Assembly (NCBI GenBank): GCA_947561395.2
Contig: OX387194.1
Coordinates: 30,638,036-30,702,035 of the forward strand
Origin: Buxus sempervirens
Taxonomy: Eukaryota; Streptophyta; Magnoliopsida; Buxales; Buxaceae
Direction: 5' to 3'
DNA length: 64,000 bases
Shown here one piece after another: positions 34,953-49,189 of the stretch. The stretch's first letter is position 1, and each line of letters begins with the position of its first letter. Both the position numbers and the translations under genes were made by a program. The notes below the pieces were generated by a model that was not told the DNA's origin, ran no database searches, and saw only the letters and a program-made list of their open reading frames with translations.

Positions 34953-34964
34953 TGGTATCAGAGC
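34953..34964 (+). promoter_or_regulatory. Primer binding site, initiator tRNA-Met type
   Basis: TGGTATCAGAGC, four bases after the 5' LTR of the complete chromovirus. Confidence 0.95.
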
Positions 34965-35074
34965 AATGGTCCTAACCTTAGAATTAGCCAAACTTTAGGG
35001 GAATGGGATTGTGAGTACGCTAGATAGAACCCCTAGAATTATTGGATTCTAACAAGTGGAATTGAATTTTGCAG

Positions 35075-38000
35075 ATGGCTGGCAGGGGACGACGTGCTAG
35101 AGTTGATCCTATAGAGGAGGAGCAGCAGGATGTTCCAGTACCTCCACCACCTCCAGGGGGTGATATATGGACTGTTGTTAGCAGCTTGGCAGAGCTTCTT
35201 GCCAAGGAGAGAGAGGAGAGGCTGAGCCAGCCGGGAAATGGCGGAAATGGTGGCAATGGTCATGGAGAGGAGCCTGTACACGAGAGGGCCATACATACGG
35301 CCAAGGATCTCGAGCAGTTCAGGAAGTTGGATCCACCTATCTTTAGTGGACGACCAGATCCTATGGAGGCTGAGAGGTGGCTGATGCGAGTCGAGTGGAT
35401 TTTTGAGGCCATGGGATGCCCGATGGACAGGAGAGTGCGATTGGTAGCATTCTTGTTTGAGGGAGAGGCAGTGCATTGGTGGACAGCCAGGAAGAGGCAG
35501 GATCCACAGGCTACGTACATGACTTGGGATAGATTCAGAGAGGTCTTCTATGACCAGTACTTTTCTGAGGAAGTCCGGCTCAAGAAGGAGCGGGAATTTA
35601 TGGAGATTACACAGGGAGGCCAGACAGTGGCTCAGTACGAGGCTAGATTTGTAGCCTTGTCTCGATTTGCACCTCATATGACGCAGGATGAGCGGAGGCT
35701 GACTTCACATTTTGAGCGGGGTCTGAAGCCTGAGATTAGGAGTATGCTGACCGTACTCCTGTGCACCGAATTGAAGTACGTGGTACGTAGAGCCACTAGA
35801 GCTGAGAGTGACTTGGAGGCTAGAGCGAGTCAGAGCAGAGCTAGGCCGCCTACGAGGCCGGCAGATCAGAGAGGTTTCCTTAGTGGGAACAAGAGATCCA
35901 GAGATTGGACTAGGGCAGAGCCTGCAGGAGGACAGTATAGAGCAGCTCCGAGGGCATGTGGCAGTTGTGGCAGATACCATGTACCTGGACCATGTGTTGC
36001 AGCGCCAGGCACCTGCTACCGATGCGGTAGGCCGGGTCACAGGATCACGGATTGTCGGTTTCCTACTAGTTATCAGCCGTTAGCAGTGCCACGACCGGCA
36101 TTACCATCGCCAGAGACCGCGCCTGCTTTTCCACAGAGGCCACAGTTTCAGCAGCCAGCTCAGAGAGCACCGGTTGGACAGAAGCCCCAGGGCAGAGGAT
36201 CAGTTCAGAGAGGAGGCCAGAGGCAGACCGTACCTGCTCAGCAGCAGCCAGCGAGGGTATATGCAGTGGATGCACATGAGGAGCGTGAGCCCGATCGTGT
36301 GGGGGATATTGAGGGTGATCCCGAGACACCTGAGTTGATTGGAGGTATTCTCTTCATCTGTGGTAGATCAGCATGTGTTCTGTTTGATTCTGGTGCTTCC
36401 CATTCTTTTATATCGCCTGCTTGTGCACAACGGATTGGTTTGTCACCCACTGAATTGGATGCTGTTTTGTCTGTGCACACACCTTTGGGAGAGTCTACTC
36501 GAGTGGAGCATATGTATAGAGACTGTATGATTAGATTGGGTAGATTAGAGTTGTCTGGTGATTTGATTGCCTTAGACATTGGAGGTTTTGATGTGATATT
36601 GGGGATGGATTGGCTATGTAGACACCATGTGACATTGGACTGTTATGCGGGTACCGTGATAGTTAGAGGGCCAGATCAGACCACTCACTGTTTCAAATGT
36701 GAGGGGTTGAAGTCACGGATTGGTCTGGTAGCATCTGTGATAGCAGAGGAGCTTAGGAGTGACACCCTTGTCATCTCCGATGTGCCCGTTGTACGGGAGT
36801 TTGCGGATGTGTTTCCAGAGGATTTACCTGGATTACCACCTGCTAGAGGAGTAGAGTTCAGAATACAGTTGATGCCTGGTACGGCTCCAGTTTCGAAACC
36901 ACCCTATAGGCTTGCGAAACCAGAACAGGAGGAACTTAAGAAACAGTTAGATGAGCTCCAGGAAAAAGGTTTCATCAGACCGAGTATGTCTCCGTGGGGC
37001 GCTCCAGTTCTATTTGTCCAGAAGAAGGATGGTAGCATGAGGATGTGTATCGATTATAGGCAACTGAATCAAGTAACAGTGAAGAACAAGTATCCGTTGC
37101 CTAGGATTGATGACCTGTTTGATCAGTTAGGAGGAGCATCTTGGTTCTCAAAGATAGACTTGAGGTCAGGATATCATCAGGTGAGAGTAGCAGAGGAGGA
37201 CATAGAGAAGACAGCTTTTCGTACACGCTATGGGCATTATGAGTTCTTGGTTATGCCTTTTGGGTTGACCAATGCCCCAGCTGTTTTCATGGACCTCATG
37301 AACAGGATTTTTCATGCATACTTGGACAGCTTTGTAGTGGTGTTCATTGATGACATCCTAGTATATTCTAAGACCCGAGAAGCACATGAAGGGCATTTGA
37401 AGTTAGTATTGTGCACTTTGAGAGACCACGGGTTGTACGGGAAATTTAGTAAATGCCAGTTTTGGCTAAGGCAAATTTCTTTCTTAGGTCATGTTATCTC
37501 AGGAGAGGGTATATCTGTGGACCCTGAGAAGGTTAAGGCAGTGGCAGAATGGCCTAGGCTTACTACAGTGACAGAGGTCAGGAGTTTCCTTGGTATGGCA
37601 GGTTACTATAGGAGATTCATTGCAGGATTTTCGCGTATAGCTGCACCGTTATCTAATCTAACCAAGAAAGCAGTGAAGTTTCAATGGGATGAAAAATGTG
37701 AGCAGAGTTTTCAGGAATTGAAGCAGAGATTGACTACTGCACCAGTGTTGATTGTGCCATCCATGGATGAGGCATTTGCAGTATATTGTGCTGCTTCTAG
37801 GATAGGCTTGGGATGTGTATTGATGCAGCAGGGCAGAGTTATAGCGTATGCTTCGAGGTTGTTGAGGCCACATGAGAAGAACTACCCTACCCACGATTTG
37901 GAGCTTGCAGCCATAGTCTTTGCATTGAAGCTATGGAGGCATTACCTTTATGGAGTAGAGTTTGAGATCTTTTCTGATCATAAGAGCTTGAGATATCTGT

Positions 38001-39772
38001 TTTCACAGAAAGACCTGAATATGAGGCAGCGAAGGTGGATGGATCTGCTAAAGGATTTCAAGTTTACTTTGCAATACCACCCTGGTAAGGCAAATGTAGT
38101 GGCGGATGCTTTGAGTAGAAAAAGTTCAGTTGAAGGTCAAATAGCTACTTTAGCAGCTTTCATGATGAGCCAGTGTAGATTGATTGATTCAGTCAGAGAT
38201 TGGCAGGGAGAGTTTAGCATGCCACAGGATGGAGTGATCCGAGTTGCTCGTGTTCAGATTGAACCAGATTTGGTCCAGTTGATTCGGGAGAAACAACTGA
38301 TTGACCCACAGTTGATTCAGACTAAGGGATTGATGAGTAGAGGATCTGAGGCAGCTGTAGACTTTTCAGATAGAGATGGGCTATTGAGATATAGAAGTCG
38401 TATTTGTGTTCTAGCTGATGAGGAGATTAAGGAGAAGATATTATCAGAGGGTCATAGATCGAAGTATGCAGTTCACCCAGGAAGTACGAAAATGTACAAG
38501 AACTTGAAAGAAATCTATTGGTGGTCAGGAATGAAGAGAGAGATTGCAGAGTATGTGGCAAAGTGTTTGATATGCCAGCAAGTAAAAGCTGAACATCGGA
38601 AACCACCTGGTTTACTTCAGTCACTTCCTATCCCAGAGTGGAAGTGGGAGCATGTAACTATGGATTTTGTATCTGGATTACCACTGACAGCAAGGAAGGA
38701 AGATGCTATTTGGGTTGTCATGGATAGACTGACTAAGTCTGCGCATTTCTTGCCTATGAGCACTACACAGCCATTGAAGTCTTTAGCTGAGTTATATGTC
38801 AGGGAGATAGTGAGACTTCATGGAGTGCCAGTTTCTATAGTGTCTGATAGAGATGCACGATTCATAGCACGCTTTTGGCTTGCATTTCAGGCAGCTTTGG
38901 GGACTAAGCTTAATTTCAGCACTAGTTATCATCCTCAGACAGATGGACAGTCCGAGCGTACCATTCAGACTTTGGAAGACATGTTGAGATGCTGTGTTAT
39001 GGATTGGGGAGGCAGTTGGAATCAGCACCTACCATTGGTGGAGTTTGCCTATAATAACAGCTATCAGGCGAGTATTCAGATGGCACCATTCGAGGCACTT
39101 TATGGAAGACCGTGTAGATCCCCAGTGTGCTGGGTGGAAGTTGGTGAAAGACAACTCATTGGGCCCCAGATTGTACAAGATAGCATTGAGAAGGTGAATC
39201 AGATTAGGCGAAACATGCTTACAGCCCAGAGTCGTCAAAAGCGTTATGCAGATACCAGAAGAAGAGACTTGCATTTTGAAGTTGGAGATTGGGTATTTCT
39301 GAAGATATCACCATCTCGTGGAATCAAGAGGTTTGGAAAGAAAGGCAAATTGGCTCCAAGATATATAGGTCCGTTTGAGATTAAGGGTATAGTGGGACCA
39401 TTAGCATACAGATTGGCTTTACCTACACAACTGGAAGGAGTTCATGACGTATTCCATGTTTCTATGTTGAGGAAGTACGTGCACGACCCTACTCATATCA
39501 TTCAGCATGAACCGATAGTAGTGCGGGGGGACTTGACTTACGAGGAGCATCTAGTTGAGATTTTGGACAGGAAGGAACAGGTTCTCCGTACTAAAGTAAT
39601 ACCACTTGTGAAAGTACTTTGGCAAAACCACACGACTGAGGAAGCTACATGGGAATTGGAATCGGAAATGCAGAGAAAGTATCCCAACTTATTTCCAGAA
39701 CCACAAGGTAAATTTCGAGGACGAAATTTTTCTTTTAGGAGGGGAGGATGTAAAACCCCGAATTTTACTTAA
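35075..39772 (+). CDS. Gag-pol polyprotein of the complete chromovirus
   Basis: One uninterrupted frame of about 1,565 residues from the ATG at 35075 ([12 protein letters not shown]). Approximate order: Gag capsid region (residues 75-230), CCHC zinc knuckle near 313 (CYRCGRPGH), aspartic protease near 437 (DSGAS), reverse transcriptase (about 590-770; FIDDIL near 757-762), RNase H (about 860-1010), integrase zinc-binding region (about 1120-1160) and catalytic core (about 1180-1300), and a C-terminal chromodomain (about 1490-1545; [11 protein letters not shown], then EEATWE). The chromodomain in this family is known to guide integration to marked chromatin. The end of the frame overlaps the palindrome at 39710-39729 and the polypurine tract. 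Confidence 0.96.
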   Translation: MAGRGRRARVDPIEEEQQDVPVPPPPPGGDIWTVVSSLAELLAKEREERLSQPGNGGNGGNGHGEEPVHERAIHTAKDLEQFRKLDPPIFSGRPDPMEAERWLMRVEWIFEAMGCPMDRRVRLVAFLFEGEAVHWWTARKRQDPQATYMTWDRFREVFYDQYFSEEVRLKKEREFMEITQGGQTVAQYEARFVALSRFAPHMTQDERRLTSHFERGLKPEIRSMLTVLLCTELKYVVRRATRAESDLEARASQSRARPPTRPADQRGFLSGNKRSRDWTRAEPAGGQYRAAPRACGSCGRYHVPGPCVAAPGTCYRCGRPGHRITDCRFPTSYQPLAVPRPALPSPETAPAFPQRPQFQQPAQRAPVGQKPQGRGSVQRGGQRQTVPAQQQPARVYAVDAHEEREPDRVGDIEGDPETPELIGGILFICGRSACVLFDSGASHSFISPACAQRIGLSPTELDAVLSVHTPLGESTRVEHMYRDCMIRLGRLELSGDLIALDIGGFDVILGMDWLCRHHVTLDCYAGTVIVRGPDQTTHCFKCEGLKSRIGLVASVIAEELRSDTLVISDVPVVREFADVFPEDLPGLPPARGVEFRIQLMPGTAPVSKPPYRLAKPEQEELKKQLDELQEKGFIRPSMSPWGAPVLFVQKKDGSMRMCIDYRQLNQVTVKNKYPLPRIDDLFDQLGGASWFSKIDLRSGYHQVRVAEEDIEKTAFRTRYGHYEFLVMPFGLTNAPAVFMDLMNRIFHAYLDSFVVVFIDDILVYSKTREAHEGHLKLVLCTLRDHGLYGKFSKCQFWLRQISFLGHVISGEGISVDPEKVKAVAEWPRLTTVTEVRSFLGMAGYYRRFIAGFSRIAAPLSNLTKKAVKFQWDEKCEQSFQELKQRLTTAPVLIVPSMDEAFAVYCAASRIGLGCVLMQQGRVIAYASRLLRPHEKNYPTHDLELAAIVFALKLWRHYLYGVEFEIFSDHKSLRYLFSQKDLNMRQRRWMDLLKDFKFTLQYHPGKANVVADALSRKSSVEGQIATLAAFMMSQCRLIDSVRDWQGEFSMPQDGVIRVARVQIEPDLVQLIREKQLIDPQLIQTKGLMSRGSEAAVDFSDRDGLLRYRSRICVLADEEIKEKILSEGHRSKYAVHPGSTKMYKNLKEIYWWSGMKREIAEYVAKCLICQQVKAEHRKPPGLLQSLPIPEWKWEHVTMDFVSGLPLTARKEDAIWVVMDRLTKSAHFLPMSTTQPLKSLAELYVREIVRLHGVPVSIVSDRDARFIARFWLAFQAALGTKLNFSTSYHPQTDGQSERTIQTLEDMLRCCVMDWGGSWNQHLPLVEFAYNNSYQASIQMAPFEALYGRPCRSPVCWVEVGERQLIGPQIVQDSIEKVNQIRRNMLTAQSRQKRYADTRRRDLHFEVGDWVFLKISPSRGIKRFGKKGKLAPRYIGPFEIKGIVGPLAYRLALPTQLEGVHDVFHVSMLRKYVHDPTHIIQHEPIVVRGDLTYEEHLVEILDRKEQVLRTKVIPLVKVLWQNHTTEEATWELESEMQRKYPNLFPEPQGKFRGRNFSFRRGGCKTPNFT
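39710..39748 (+). promoter_or_regulatory. Conserved palindrome and polypurine tract
   Basis: AAATTTCG-AGGA-CGAAATTT (39710-39729) followed by a purine run AGGAGGGGAGGA that abuts the 3' LTR. The purine run primes plus-strand DNA. The palindrome recurs in the same place in the other two internal regions of this window. Confidence 0.85.
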
Positions 39773-42095
39773 ATAATAAATTAAATTAGTAAATAATATT
39801 ACTGAGGGTTATGATTGATGGGAATATTTTATTCTTGTAGGGGGTGATCAGTTTAGTGAAGATCCAGAATTAGACGCAGATCTGACCGTCCAATCTTGAG
39901 ATATCGAGGTACGTATTTTAATTGGGCGAGGTGTATGGGAGAGTTTGCATGGGAGATGCATGGGATCAGGGAGTATATATATGTATTAAATAACCTAATC
40001 GTATTCTCGCTCGTATTATTCAGCCGCAAACGACGAGAGTTGAAACGACCGAGAAGAGAAGAAAGAGAAGGAAGGGGGAAGACCAAGGGAACTTGCTCAG
40101 AGCCTTGCCTTGCAACTGAGGAGAGGTTTGGGGGTTTGCTGTTCAGAAGAGAAGAGGAGAAACGCGTATACGAGGTAGGTGACACCGTTTTGGTTTTGAG
40201 ATTGGATTTTTCCTTGGTTAATTGCAAACGCATGTTTCTATGATATGTAATGTTGTATTTAGTTAGCTAAGCATGTTAGAAATACACTAGAATGAGTTTA
40301 GACGAGAAAAATCGTGATTTAGAACTATTTCTGCTCGATTTCGCACGACCGCCGACCTCGACTGTGCTCGGCGCTCGTCGGCGATCTTCGGCGCTGGTTA
40401 AATAAAATTAGGGCGCCGTAGACCGCGAGAAGACGGACTGCGGGCGCTCGAAAATACACGACCGCTGACCTGGGACCGCCAGGGCGATCCTGAGCGATCC
40501 TAGGCGCTCTCAACAGAATTTCCAATTTTTCATAATTTCGAACCTAATTCAATTCTAAACTATTTTTAGACAATTTTAATGATTAATTAAGGTGCTTTAA
40601 GACCAAAATAAACTACCTAAACCCCTGTTTTACAGAAAAACAAATTAGGGAGATATTTAGGACAATAGTTGCCAAGTTTTGAAGGTAAATGAGAAACGTG
40701 ATTTTGGGAAAGCCTAACTACCATTTGACTATCTAAATACCTCTAAATGACATTATAAATCAGAATACCTTCTAAAGAGAATACTGAATTCAGATGAACA
40801 AATATTGAAGTAAATGTACAGATATAACCATTATATGCCGCTAGGCACCAACCCTTATAGAATATGACACTTTAGGGAAGTTTTGGAGTCTAGTGGGCAT
40901 AGCTGGTTGTGGATCCATAGTCGTAGCTAGATAGCTGAGGGATATGTCATTTGGGTTGAGTTACTCCTATATGCGACGCGCTTCCTTTGCAAGTTAGTTT
41001 GTCTGGGAAGGTCCTATGTCTGGAGGGACACCCCGGTGAGCCGCTGGTGATTCCCTGTACATGTGGATAAGCAACCACCTCCATGTATTGATTCTGGTGC
41101 TGCATGCTGGTGGTACATGCCAACTTTGATGGGTACGTGTGCAATAAGTCGGTGACTACGGCTCTTGTCTAAGCTGCGCTGCATGGGGCTTGAGTATCAT
41201 TAGTAGCATCGCTCCTAAGTCGCACGGTGGTATAGCAATTGGTTGAGAATCATCTCAAAAGGTTTATCTAACTTTGTGAGTCCTACAATGACCCTGAAAT
41301 CATAAAACTTGTTATTATTGTGGTACATGCGGAAGGCATGTGTTTGGGATATTGGTTGGATGTGACTGTTTAGTACATCCTGGCAATGTATGAATTATGT
41401 TACTGATTTGACTATGGTATTTTCATATTAAACTTGCTGGAATTCATCTCTAGAACTGTTTAGTATATTGTTTTGTATTTACGAATGATACGAATGATTA
41501 TACGAGCCTGATTAATCGATGTGACTTATTCGTGCATGAACTGCTACTTTCCGTATATTAACTGTTTAATCATGCATGTGTTACCTACTGGGATATTCGT
41601 ATCTCACCCTACTGTTATTCCATTTTTTCAGCTGATACGCGAGAGGGGGATCTCTTAGACTTCCAGGGAGAGATAGCTGAGTATTCTCCAGAGGATTACT
41701 ATTATCCCGATCTGATCTGAGGTGGATTGATGTTATAGACTTAGCATTTTTAATTGGTTTATTATCATTAATTGGATTTGATGTATGAGAGAGACCAGAG
41801 AGAGTTAGTAACCAGTTCATTCTACCAGACTTTGATACTATTGATTGATGGTCAAGCTTCATGCTTGTTTGATGATTTTAATCTACACTTCCGCACATAC
41901 TTTTTTCCGCAACTCTGATGGATTAATATATGGATTGGATTTACTTTCTTTGGTCTGGTATGTTATTGATGTTGTGATTGATATGGGCCAATAACACCTC
42001 GGATTTGGTTGTTGAACTAAATTCGGGTTGTTACAGTAGCGAACCGGGTTCGGGTCAGGTGCCGGTTTAGACTGACCCGGGTTCGGGGCGTTACA
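39749..42095 (+). repeat. 3' LTR of the complete chromovirus
   Basis: A near-identical copy of 32602-34948 (about 99%), followed by the target duplication CACGC. Confidence 0.97.
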
Positions 42096-44382
42096 CACGC
42101 GGCTGCTGGTTTCTATATTGTGTTTTAAACTCAACATGAATCACTTCATGCACTACTAGGTTTGTTTATTATTTAATTCATTTTTACTATATTACCCTCT
42201 TCACTAAACCAACTTTATTTTATCAAACCATAAAGTCTCAACCCAACTAAACCCTTGGGTCAACCCACTCTCTTTGGGTTTGACCAACTCTTTTTATTCT
42301 CCTTGTTTATTTCTCATTTTATTCTTACTAATATAAACCATAACAGCAATAATTATTATAATAAAATAATACCTAGTCCATAATCATGAACTCACCTTAT
42401 ATCGGCTCTCCTATCATCTCAGGTTCATCTTGAACTCCTCCGGGTTGAACCAAAATCTCATCTCCTGCATGTTATTAACCAATTAGTCTATTGATTTAGT
42501 TATTACTAAAATCTGGGATTTTACACCTTGGCTCGATTGCCGGTTCCTAAAATTTCAAAAGATTGATCAAAGTCTAGTTTTTTATTCTAAAATTATTTTT
42601 GAGTGATTCCAACTCATGTATCAACTAGATTAGGATATTTTGGGAGTGTTTACATTGGCCAAAACTTTATTTAGATTCTTTTAAGAATTTTGGGTACTTT
42701 TTGCTAAAAAAAACATGAGTTTGGATTTTTTCTAAACATGTGGATTTCTTTTAATTTGGAATGTATTTATTGTTTTCAACACTTGGATTTGAACTATTTG
42801 GGCATGATTTGAGTTTCATAAAGGTTTAAACAGAATTTGAACTTAATTTGAGAATTTTGGCCATGTTTTAGTTCATGGTTTAAAGAGATGAAATTTTCAA
42901 TTACCCTGTTCTTGACATGTATGTGTCACCGCGTATGCGAGTGTAATGCCCCAGATCCAAGTTACTTAGTGAAACCATAACTCATCTCCAAAGGGTTAAT
43001 TAATCCACAAGATCTATATATCAGAATGAACGAAAACATGAATAAAGTAATAAACTACGTAATCAGAGTCATCTATATTCCCAAACACAATATAAACTAC
43101 CATATCTCAAGTCTAAACTCACATGATCCAAACATCTACCCTCTTGTGTCAAGCTCTCCAAGACCTAAAAACAAGACAAAACTGAATGAGATACAAATAT
43201 CTCAGCAAGTAGCACATGAATGCTTAAATACATTTTATTCAGTTCTAAATCATGGATTAGTTATAAAACATATAACAGTGACGATAACATGAATATCCAA
43301 CCGTAATCCAACAATCAATATGAGATAAGCTCGTATAATCCATCATGTAAATCAAATCTGTTGTATCGAATCAGAAATCAATAAGTCACAGCAGGACTCA
43401 TGAAATAAGATTGCCTTTAACCAGGGTAATATCAATGTCCACTATGCCACCTCTCGGCTTATATGCGAAACTGAGTACACGATCATCGTCATTGCAGGAG
43501 AACCCAACCAGTATAGCGAAAGGGCATCTTCGAGTACACGGAGGTATAACATCTACCCAAGTACATGGGTATCTCAATCCATCTCTCCAATTACATGGAG
43601 GAAAACCAAATCAGAAATCAAATCTCAATCTTCGGGAATAATTCATAATAGTTGAAAACAATGCAAGTTTTCCCACAAGGTCAAATTATTCCAAAACAAC
43701 CCAAGATGGAGCTCAAAATACCAAATTTCCAAATCTGACCAGAAAGGTAATCTTAGAGGTTTATTTATATAAAACATGATTAAATACAATGATTACATAA
43801 AAGGAAATCCTTAAAATCTTTACAATCTAGTGTAGCATCCCAAAACACATTTTTAACCTCAAAATAAACTAATTTAATGGAATAGGTGGCCACTTATTTG
43901 CTAGAATCCCAATTATGCAATGTGCCTTTGGAAATATCTTAGAAATGATCTCAAGGAAGTGTTACAAGTGGTGGAATCCAAATAAACTCAATCTACTGTG
44001 ATTTGGAATCAAAAGTCTCTCAAGAACCTAGTTTAGTAGAATGTGCCCAAACTCTTTGTTAAATTTAATTTTAAGATAAACCCAGTATGAAAACTTTCTA
44101 AATACCTACATCTTATTTGTACATAGATTGGATTTGATCAAAAATCATTTTATAGTTGAAAAGTACTCAAAAGTGTGAAATTAGTGAAATTTCGGTTTGG
44201 GTGTTCGACATGGCGCTTGAGTGTCCAAATAGACGACAGAAGAACCAAATATTCAAGAATGGGCACTTGGCATAACACTTGAGCATCCTGTTGGACATTC
44301 GGCTTATTTGGAAAATTAAACTTTCAGGTTCTGAGATTTTTAAGAAAACACAGGCGGGGTGCTTGCGATAGCACTCGAGCGC

Positions 44383-47300
44383 TGTAACGCCCCGAACCCG
44401 GGTCAGTGCAAACCGGCACCTAACCCGAACCCGGTTCGCTACTGTAACAACCCAAGTCCGGTTCAACAACCAAACTCGAGGTGTTACCACGAAGCTGGGG
44501 TCAGATACAAACCAAGATTCACAATAATATTAAAATTTACAAATTAATTACATCAGAGTTATGGTGGCCAATAACAACAATTCTTTATTCAATAATATCA
44601 ATTCTGTTTACAATAAAGTTTATCTAATCAACATGTGGCATTAATACCAATTATATTTCTACCCATCAAAGTAAAACCCCATCTTCGCGATCTCTCCAAA
44701 CAACCTGAAAAATAGGGGAAAACGGAGTGAGATTTACATCTCAGCAAGTAGCAGGTGCATGCAATTTGAAACAGTCCAATATAAGCAAATAGTCATGAGG
44801 TATTCGATTAATCAACGATAAGACGAGAAATCCAAGTTATTCATGGCAATTACAAATAAGGCGATGAAACATATGATCATGTATAAATACCAGTCTCTTG
44901 ATGTTAACGAGGTAAAACCGACAAAGCGATAAAACACGTTCCATTGCAAGACTCACAAAGATGATAAGTATTTGAGATGACACTCAACTAAATGCTGTTC
45001 CACCGTGCGGCTTAGGGGCAGTGCTACTTGATGATACTCAAGCCCCATGCAGCGCAGCTTAGGCAAGAGCCGTAGTCACCGACTTATTGCGCACGAACCC
45101 CGCAGAGTTGGACGTACCACCAGCATGCAGCACCAGAATCAATACATGGAGTGTGGTCGCTTATCCACATGTACAGGGAATCACCAGCGGCTCACCGGGG
45201 TGTCCCTCCAGACATAGGACCCTCCCAGAGCAAACTAACTTGCAAAGGGAAGCGCGCTCGCAATATAAGAGTAAATCGACCCAAACTAAATACCACTTAG
45301 CTAACCAGCCAAAACTATGGATCCATATACAGCTAAGCCCACTGACACAAACCACAATAAAACCACATACGGGAGGATACGCTAATGTAGGAGGCATACA
45401 CACTTTTACCCGTAAAGGATTACACATCTCTACACAGAGGATTACCCATCTCTGCCGTAAAAGATAGTATCAAACTCTACCACAGAAGCCGTATCACCCA
45501 ACCGTAAAATTAAAGAGAACAATATCATACCACATACCAATCCATACCAAAGTATTCAATTCCAAGTGAAAACCATGTTTCAATCCTCAATAATCCAAAC
45601 AGAGCCTTTTGCATGATAACAGATGCAATTCTTTAATTATATTCAAAATAAACCCATGAATCATAAGTTCGATGGAACTTAAAGTTTATGCAAATCCAGT
45701 AGCCAATATTCATATTTAAAGCCCAAATAAAAGTAAATCAAATCATGCTTGAACTTTTCCTTCTTAATCCCCTTATTAGAATCCAATTTCCTACCTTAGC
45801 ACCTAAGCTAGTTTCTATTTGAATTTTCTGTATTTTATTTTTCCAGCATGTTCTACAGACCTAGAATGAAGTTTAAAAGATGTTTGTAAGCTATAAATTT
45901 CAGTAGTATTATTTCTAGCAATATCCATACCCTTTGACTCTTTTATAAACAATCCTTTCATTATAACCTTCTATTTATTGCTTAATCTTTCCCAATTAAT
46001 TTTATAATTTTTATAGCTTAATTAGGTCCTTATAAAGATGCTAACATGCTTAACTAATCATAAGAATTATTGGGTATTTATTCGAATTACAAAATCCCCA
46101 AAATCTACAAAATTTACTTAGAGCGCCTACCTCGACAGGCTGGGAGATCCTAGGCGATCCTAGGCGCTAGTGCAATTTTTAACAGAATTTTCCAGATTTT
46201 CCAATTTCGGATTCTTATGCTTTTGCTTTATATTTTCTTGGTCTAAATTAATCTACAAACTTTCTGAAACTTACCTAGAGCCTTCTAGAGTAATTTTTAT
46301 GAATTAAATACCCTCCTACCTTTATTTACATAATCCAACTAAACTTTCTTCACTAATTTGATAATTCCATCAAGAACACAAACCATGAAAATATAAGCAA
46401 CTTGATTCCATGTAAATATAGTTCCATCTAATCCAGGCTAACCATATGAAATCACAGAAATCAAAATCATGCAATTCCTCACGTTTTCCAAGGGTTACTA
46501 CTTGCCTTATACGCTAAATCCTTCTTCTAGTGCACCTTCTAATTCTGGACCAGAATGTTGCTCCCAACCGCACCAAGCTAGACTCTTCTAATTCAAATCT
46601 TCACCGTTCACAATGTATTTTTATCAGTCATGAACAAAACCTCCAAATTTGAGGCGATCCACCGCACGGATTTTCCCCGATCGCGTTTTGATGGTGGCTG
46701 GTCAGACACCTCCATTAGAGACCTCCTTCCTTTCTCTCCCTCTTTTCTCTCCATAAGAAACCCACGAAAATCCCCTCTCTTCTAACCTTAGTCTCCTATT
46801 TATACTAGGCTTTAGAAATCCTAAACCAACCCTAATTGGCTAATTTAATTTGGGCTAACTCAACCATGGTCTAGTTAAAGTCTAATCTTCTAATTTAATT
46901 CTTACTTTTTCTCCACCTTCTATTTTTCTACTTAAACAACACTAATTAAGTTTCTTATTATCTAAACTCATATTTATAACCTATTTTCGTGCAAAATATT
47001 TAATTAAACATTTTTATCACTTAAAACCTTATTTTCCCCAAATTAAGACGTGAAATCTCCTAATTACCCTTTTCTCCACTTTTAGGCTTTTATTAATTTC
47101 TTTTGATCTCTAACTTGTCAAACTAATTTGTTTTCTTCTATTTTCTATTTCTAATTATTATTTGATGATCTATTTACTAATTAACCTTTTCTGAAAATTA
47201 CCGAAATACCCTTTTTATTCTTTTAGGCTAATTTCATTAAAATTCTTTCTTTATTTTCAAATTAGAACTTATTTGAATTAATTATCCTCTAAATCTCCAC

Positions 47301-47383
47301 TTTTTATTTTAACTAGGACTTAACTCATATTTTATTTTATTTATTATTTATTTATTTATTAGGTGAAAATTCGGGGTTTTACA
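44383..47383 (-). mobile_element. Solo LTR-E, relative of the complete chromovirus
   Basis: 3,001 bp, TGTAACGCCCC to GGGGTTTTACA, with a perfect target duplication AGCGC (44378-44382 and 47384-47388) within LTR-D. Its 3'-end block (AACCCGGGTCAG, CCGGCACC, CGAACCCGGTTCGC) matches that of the complete element at 32602, so it belongs to a sister subfamily. It has the hairpin (44729-44742) and TATGGATCCATA (45316-45327). A single LTR with matching flanks is the usual product of LTR-LTR recombination. Confidence 0.9.
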
Positions 47384-48930
47384 AGCGCTATGGCATGCGC
47401 TTGGCCAAAATTCAAGTTCGCGACAGTTTTCCTAATTTTCTAAGTTTTTGAAAATTAAACTACCAAAACTTGATTCTATCACTCTAAATCGTTATGATCA
47501 TCTTCTAAATTATTAGTCTAACCTTTTCTACTAATTCAAATAACAATTTAGCATAATTAAAGATTAGATCATACTAATTCAACAAAACTAACTAAAAATT
47601 CTGAAATTCACGATCAACATTTCATTTTTCAACTCAACAGGTCTGTAATCCAAAAATTCACACATAGATTGATTTATAAGGGTTCTAATTACCTCAATCA
47701 AGCTATAATCCAGCTCCTAAAAGTGATTAGTTCATATATCTGAGTTTATATGATGCGATGTCCTCCAATTCTCTGAAATTTATATCAACATTCCATTCAA
47801 TCAACTCAATTTGAACATATCTAATTGAGATTGCCTGAATTAATTCTAATTTCAAAATCACAATTTAACTCACCTGAATTCCTCTCTGATTTGTTATTTC
47901 CTCAGGTTCTTCACTGCTCTAAGAAAATCTAACTCCTCCAAATACTCTCTCTCTCAATCAACAATCGGCCATGAAAAGAAAACTCCTCTTCTTTCCGTTT
48001 CTTCTCAAATCTGATCTCCTTCCTCTAATTCCATAGACTTCCAAACTCTCTGATCCCCATCCTCTTCCAGAAAATTCCAGCTCAACCGAAACAACTAACT
48101 AACTACCATCCTATTTACAAACTTGCTTTTGCTGCCCAACTCTTACTTTAATTTCCTCTTGTGATTTGCTACCATGCCACTTCACCTATGTACACACCTA
48201 TCCAATTTCATAAAATAATTCACTTAATCCCATGCTTCTATGCTTTGCCACATTATTAATTAAAAACAACATAATCACATATCTTAATTAATAGATTCTC
48301 CATTAAATTTCTGAAAATTTCCCCAAAATAGCTTTATTTCTCATTTCTTGAAATTTCTACAAACAAAATAATTATTAACCATACTGTAGACACCTAATTT
48401 TTGCACCCCTAAAATGAAGAAAAATGAAAAGTCAAATCCTGAGGGGGCCAAAAAGTGGCTTTTTAATCTAAGTAAATTTGGCCATCAAACTTCATCTCAT
48501 TGGAAAGATCACTTAGACACGGTTCCAACGTAACTGAATTTGCTGGAATCAGAGTCCGGATGAGAAAGTTATGAGCTGATCAAACTTTTGGGGAGCGAAA
48601 AGTTGACTTTTTGCTCGGCCCCAATACAGCTGCCCAAATTGATTCTAGTGGATAGTGGGTTCCGAGCTGATTCCAACGACACCAAGTTTGCTGAAATCGG
48701 ACACCGGATGAAGAAGTTATGAGCGGTTGAAGTTTTAAGAAAACTGCCCATTTGGCAAAATAACAGCAAGAAAGTAGAATAAATTAATAAAATAATCATT
48801 TTAAATAAACAATATCTTTATTTTTAATAAAAAATCTCGTTTTTTAATATAATAATCAAAGAAATCGAATAAAATCTTTAAAATAAGCTAAGTTGAATAA
48901 ACAGTTGAAATCCAACATTTAAAAAACGTG

Positions 48931-49178
48931 CATGACCGTATTTACTATACGGTCAAGGAATGACCGTATGGTAAATACAGTCAAGGCTTCTAGAAAGGGG
49001 GACACGCGTCCCGTACAGAGGGACAGCTGGAGATTCGCACGAGATTTGCGCACGAGGGCGGCATGTGCCATGACCGTATTTGAAATACGGTCGTGCCATG
49101 ACCGTATTTGAAATATGGTCGTGCCATGACCGTATTTACTATACGTTCATACCATGACCATATAGCAAATACGGTCAC
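48931..49178. repeat. Palindromic GACCGTATTT...AAATACGGTC array in LTR-F
   Basis: At least six copies of a palindromic unit of about 23-30 bp. Two are at 48931-48985 and four, with a 29-30 bp period, at 49070-49178. They end just before the TATA box. Diverged copies recur at about 50035-50130. Confidence 0.85.
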
Positions 49179-49189
49179 GATTTTTTGCC

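Larger units (their letters stand above)
32602..42095 (+). mobile_element. Complete Ty3/gypsy chromovirus (Tekay/Del-like)
   Basis: A 9.5 kb element with LTRs of identical length (2,347 bp: 32602-34948 and 39749-42095), a perfect target duplication CACGC (32597-32601 and 42096-42100), a tRNA-Met primer site, one gag-pol frame and a polypurine tract. I count about 20 differences between the LTRs by eye (just under 1%), which suggests insertion a few hundred thousand years ago under a rate of 1.3e-8 per site per year. A C-terminal chromodomain, single frame and long LTRs point to the Tekay clade. It looks structurally whole. It sits inside LTR-C. Confidence 0.97.
30530..42525 (-). mobile_element. 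LTR-C, probably a solo LTR, in two pieces (30530-32601, 42101-42525)
   Basis: Starts TGTAACGCCCC and ends GGGATTTTACA on the plus strand, about 2.5 kb without the insertion. Flanks CCTAG (30525-30529) and CCTTG (42526-42530) look like an aged 5-bp duplication within LTR-B. Minus-strand features: short frame ending EEDYFILV (30876-30961), acceptor-like CAG (30962-30964), hairpin site (30992-31006), TATGGATCCATA (31385-31396), CTCGAGCG cassette (31915-32070), donor-like CAG/GTAAGTAG (32306). Interrupted by the complete element at 32602-42095. Confidence 0.82.

Noticed and set aside
35039-35677. Open frame of 212 codons on the minus strand
   Set aside because: Shadow of the gag region of the complete chromovirus.
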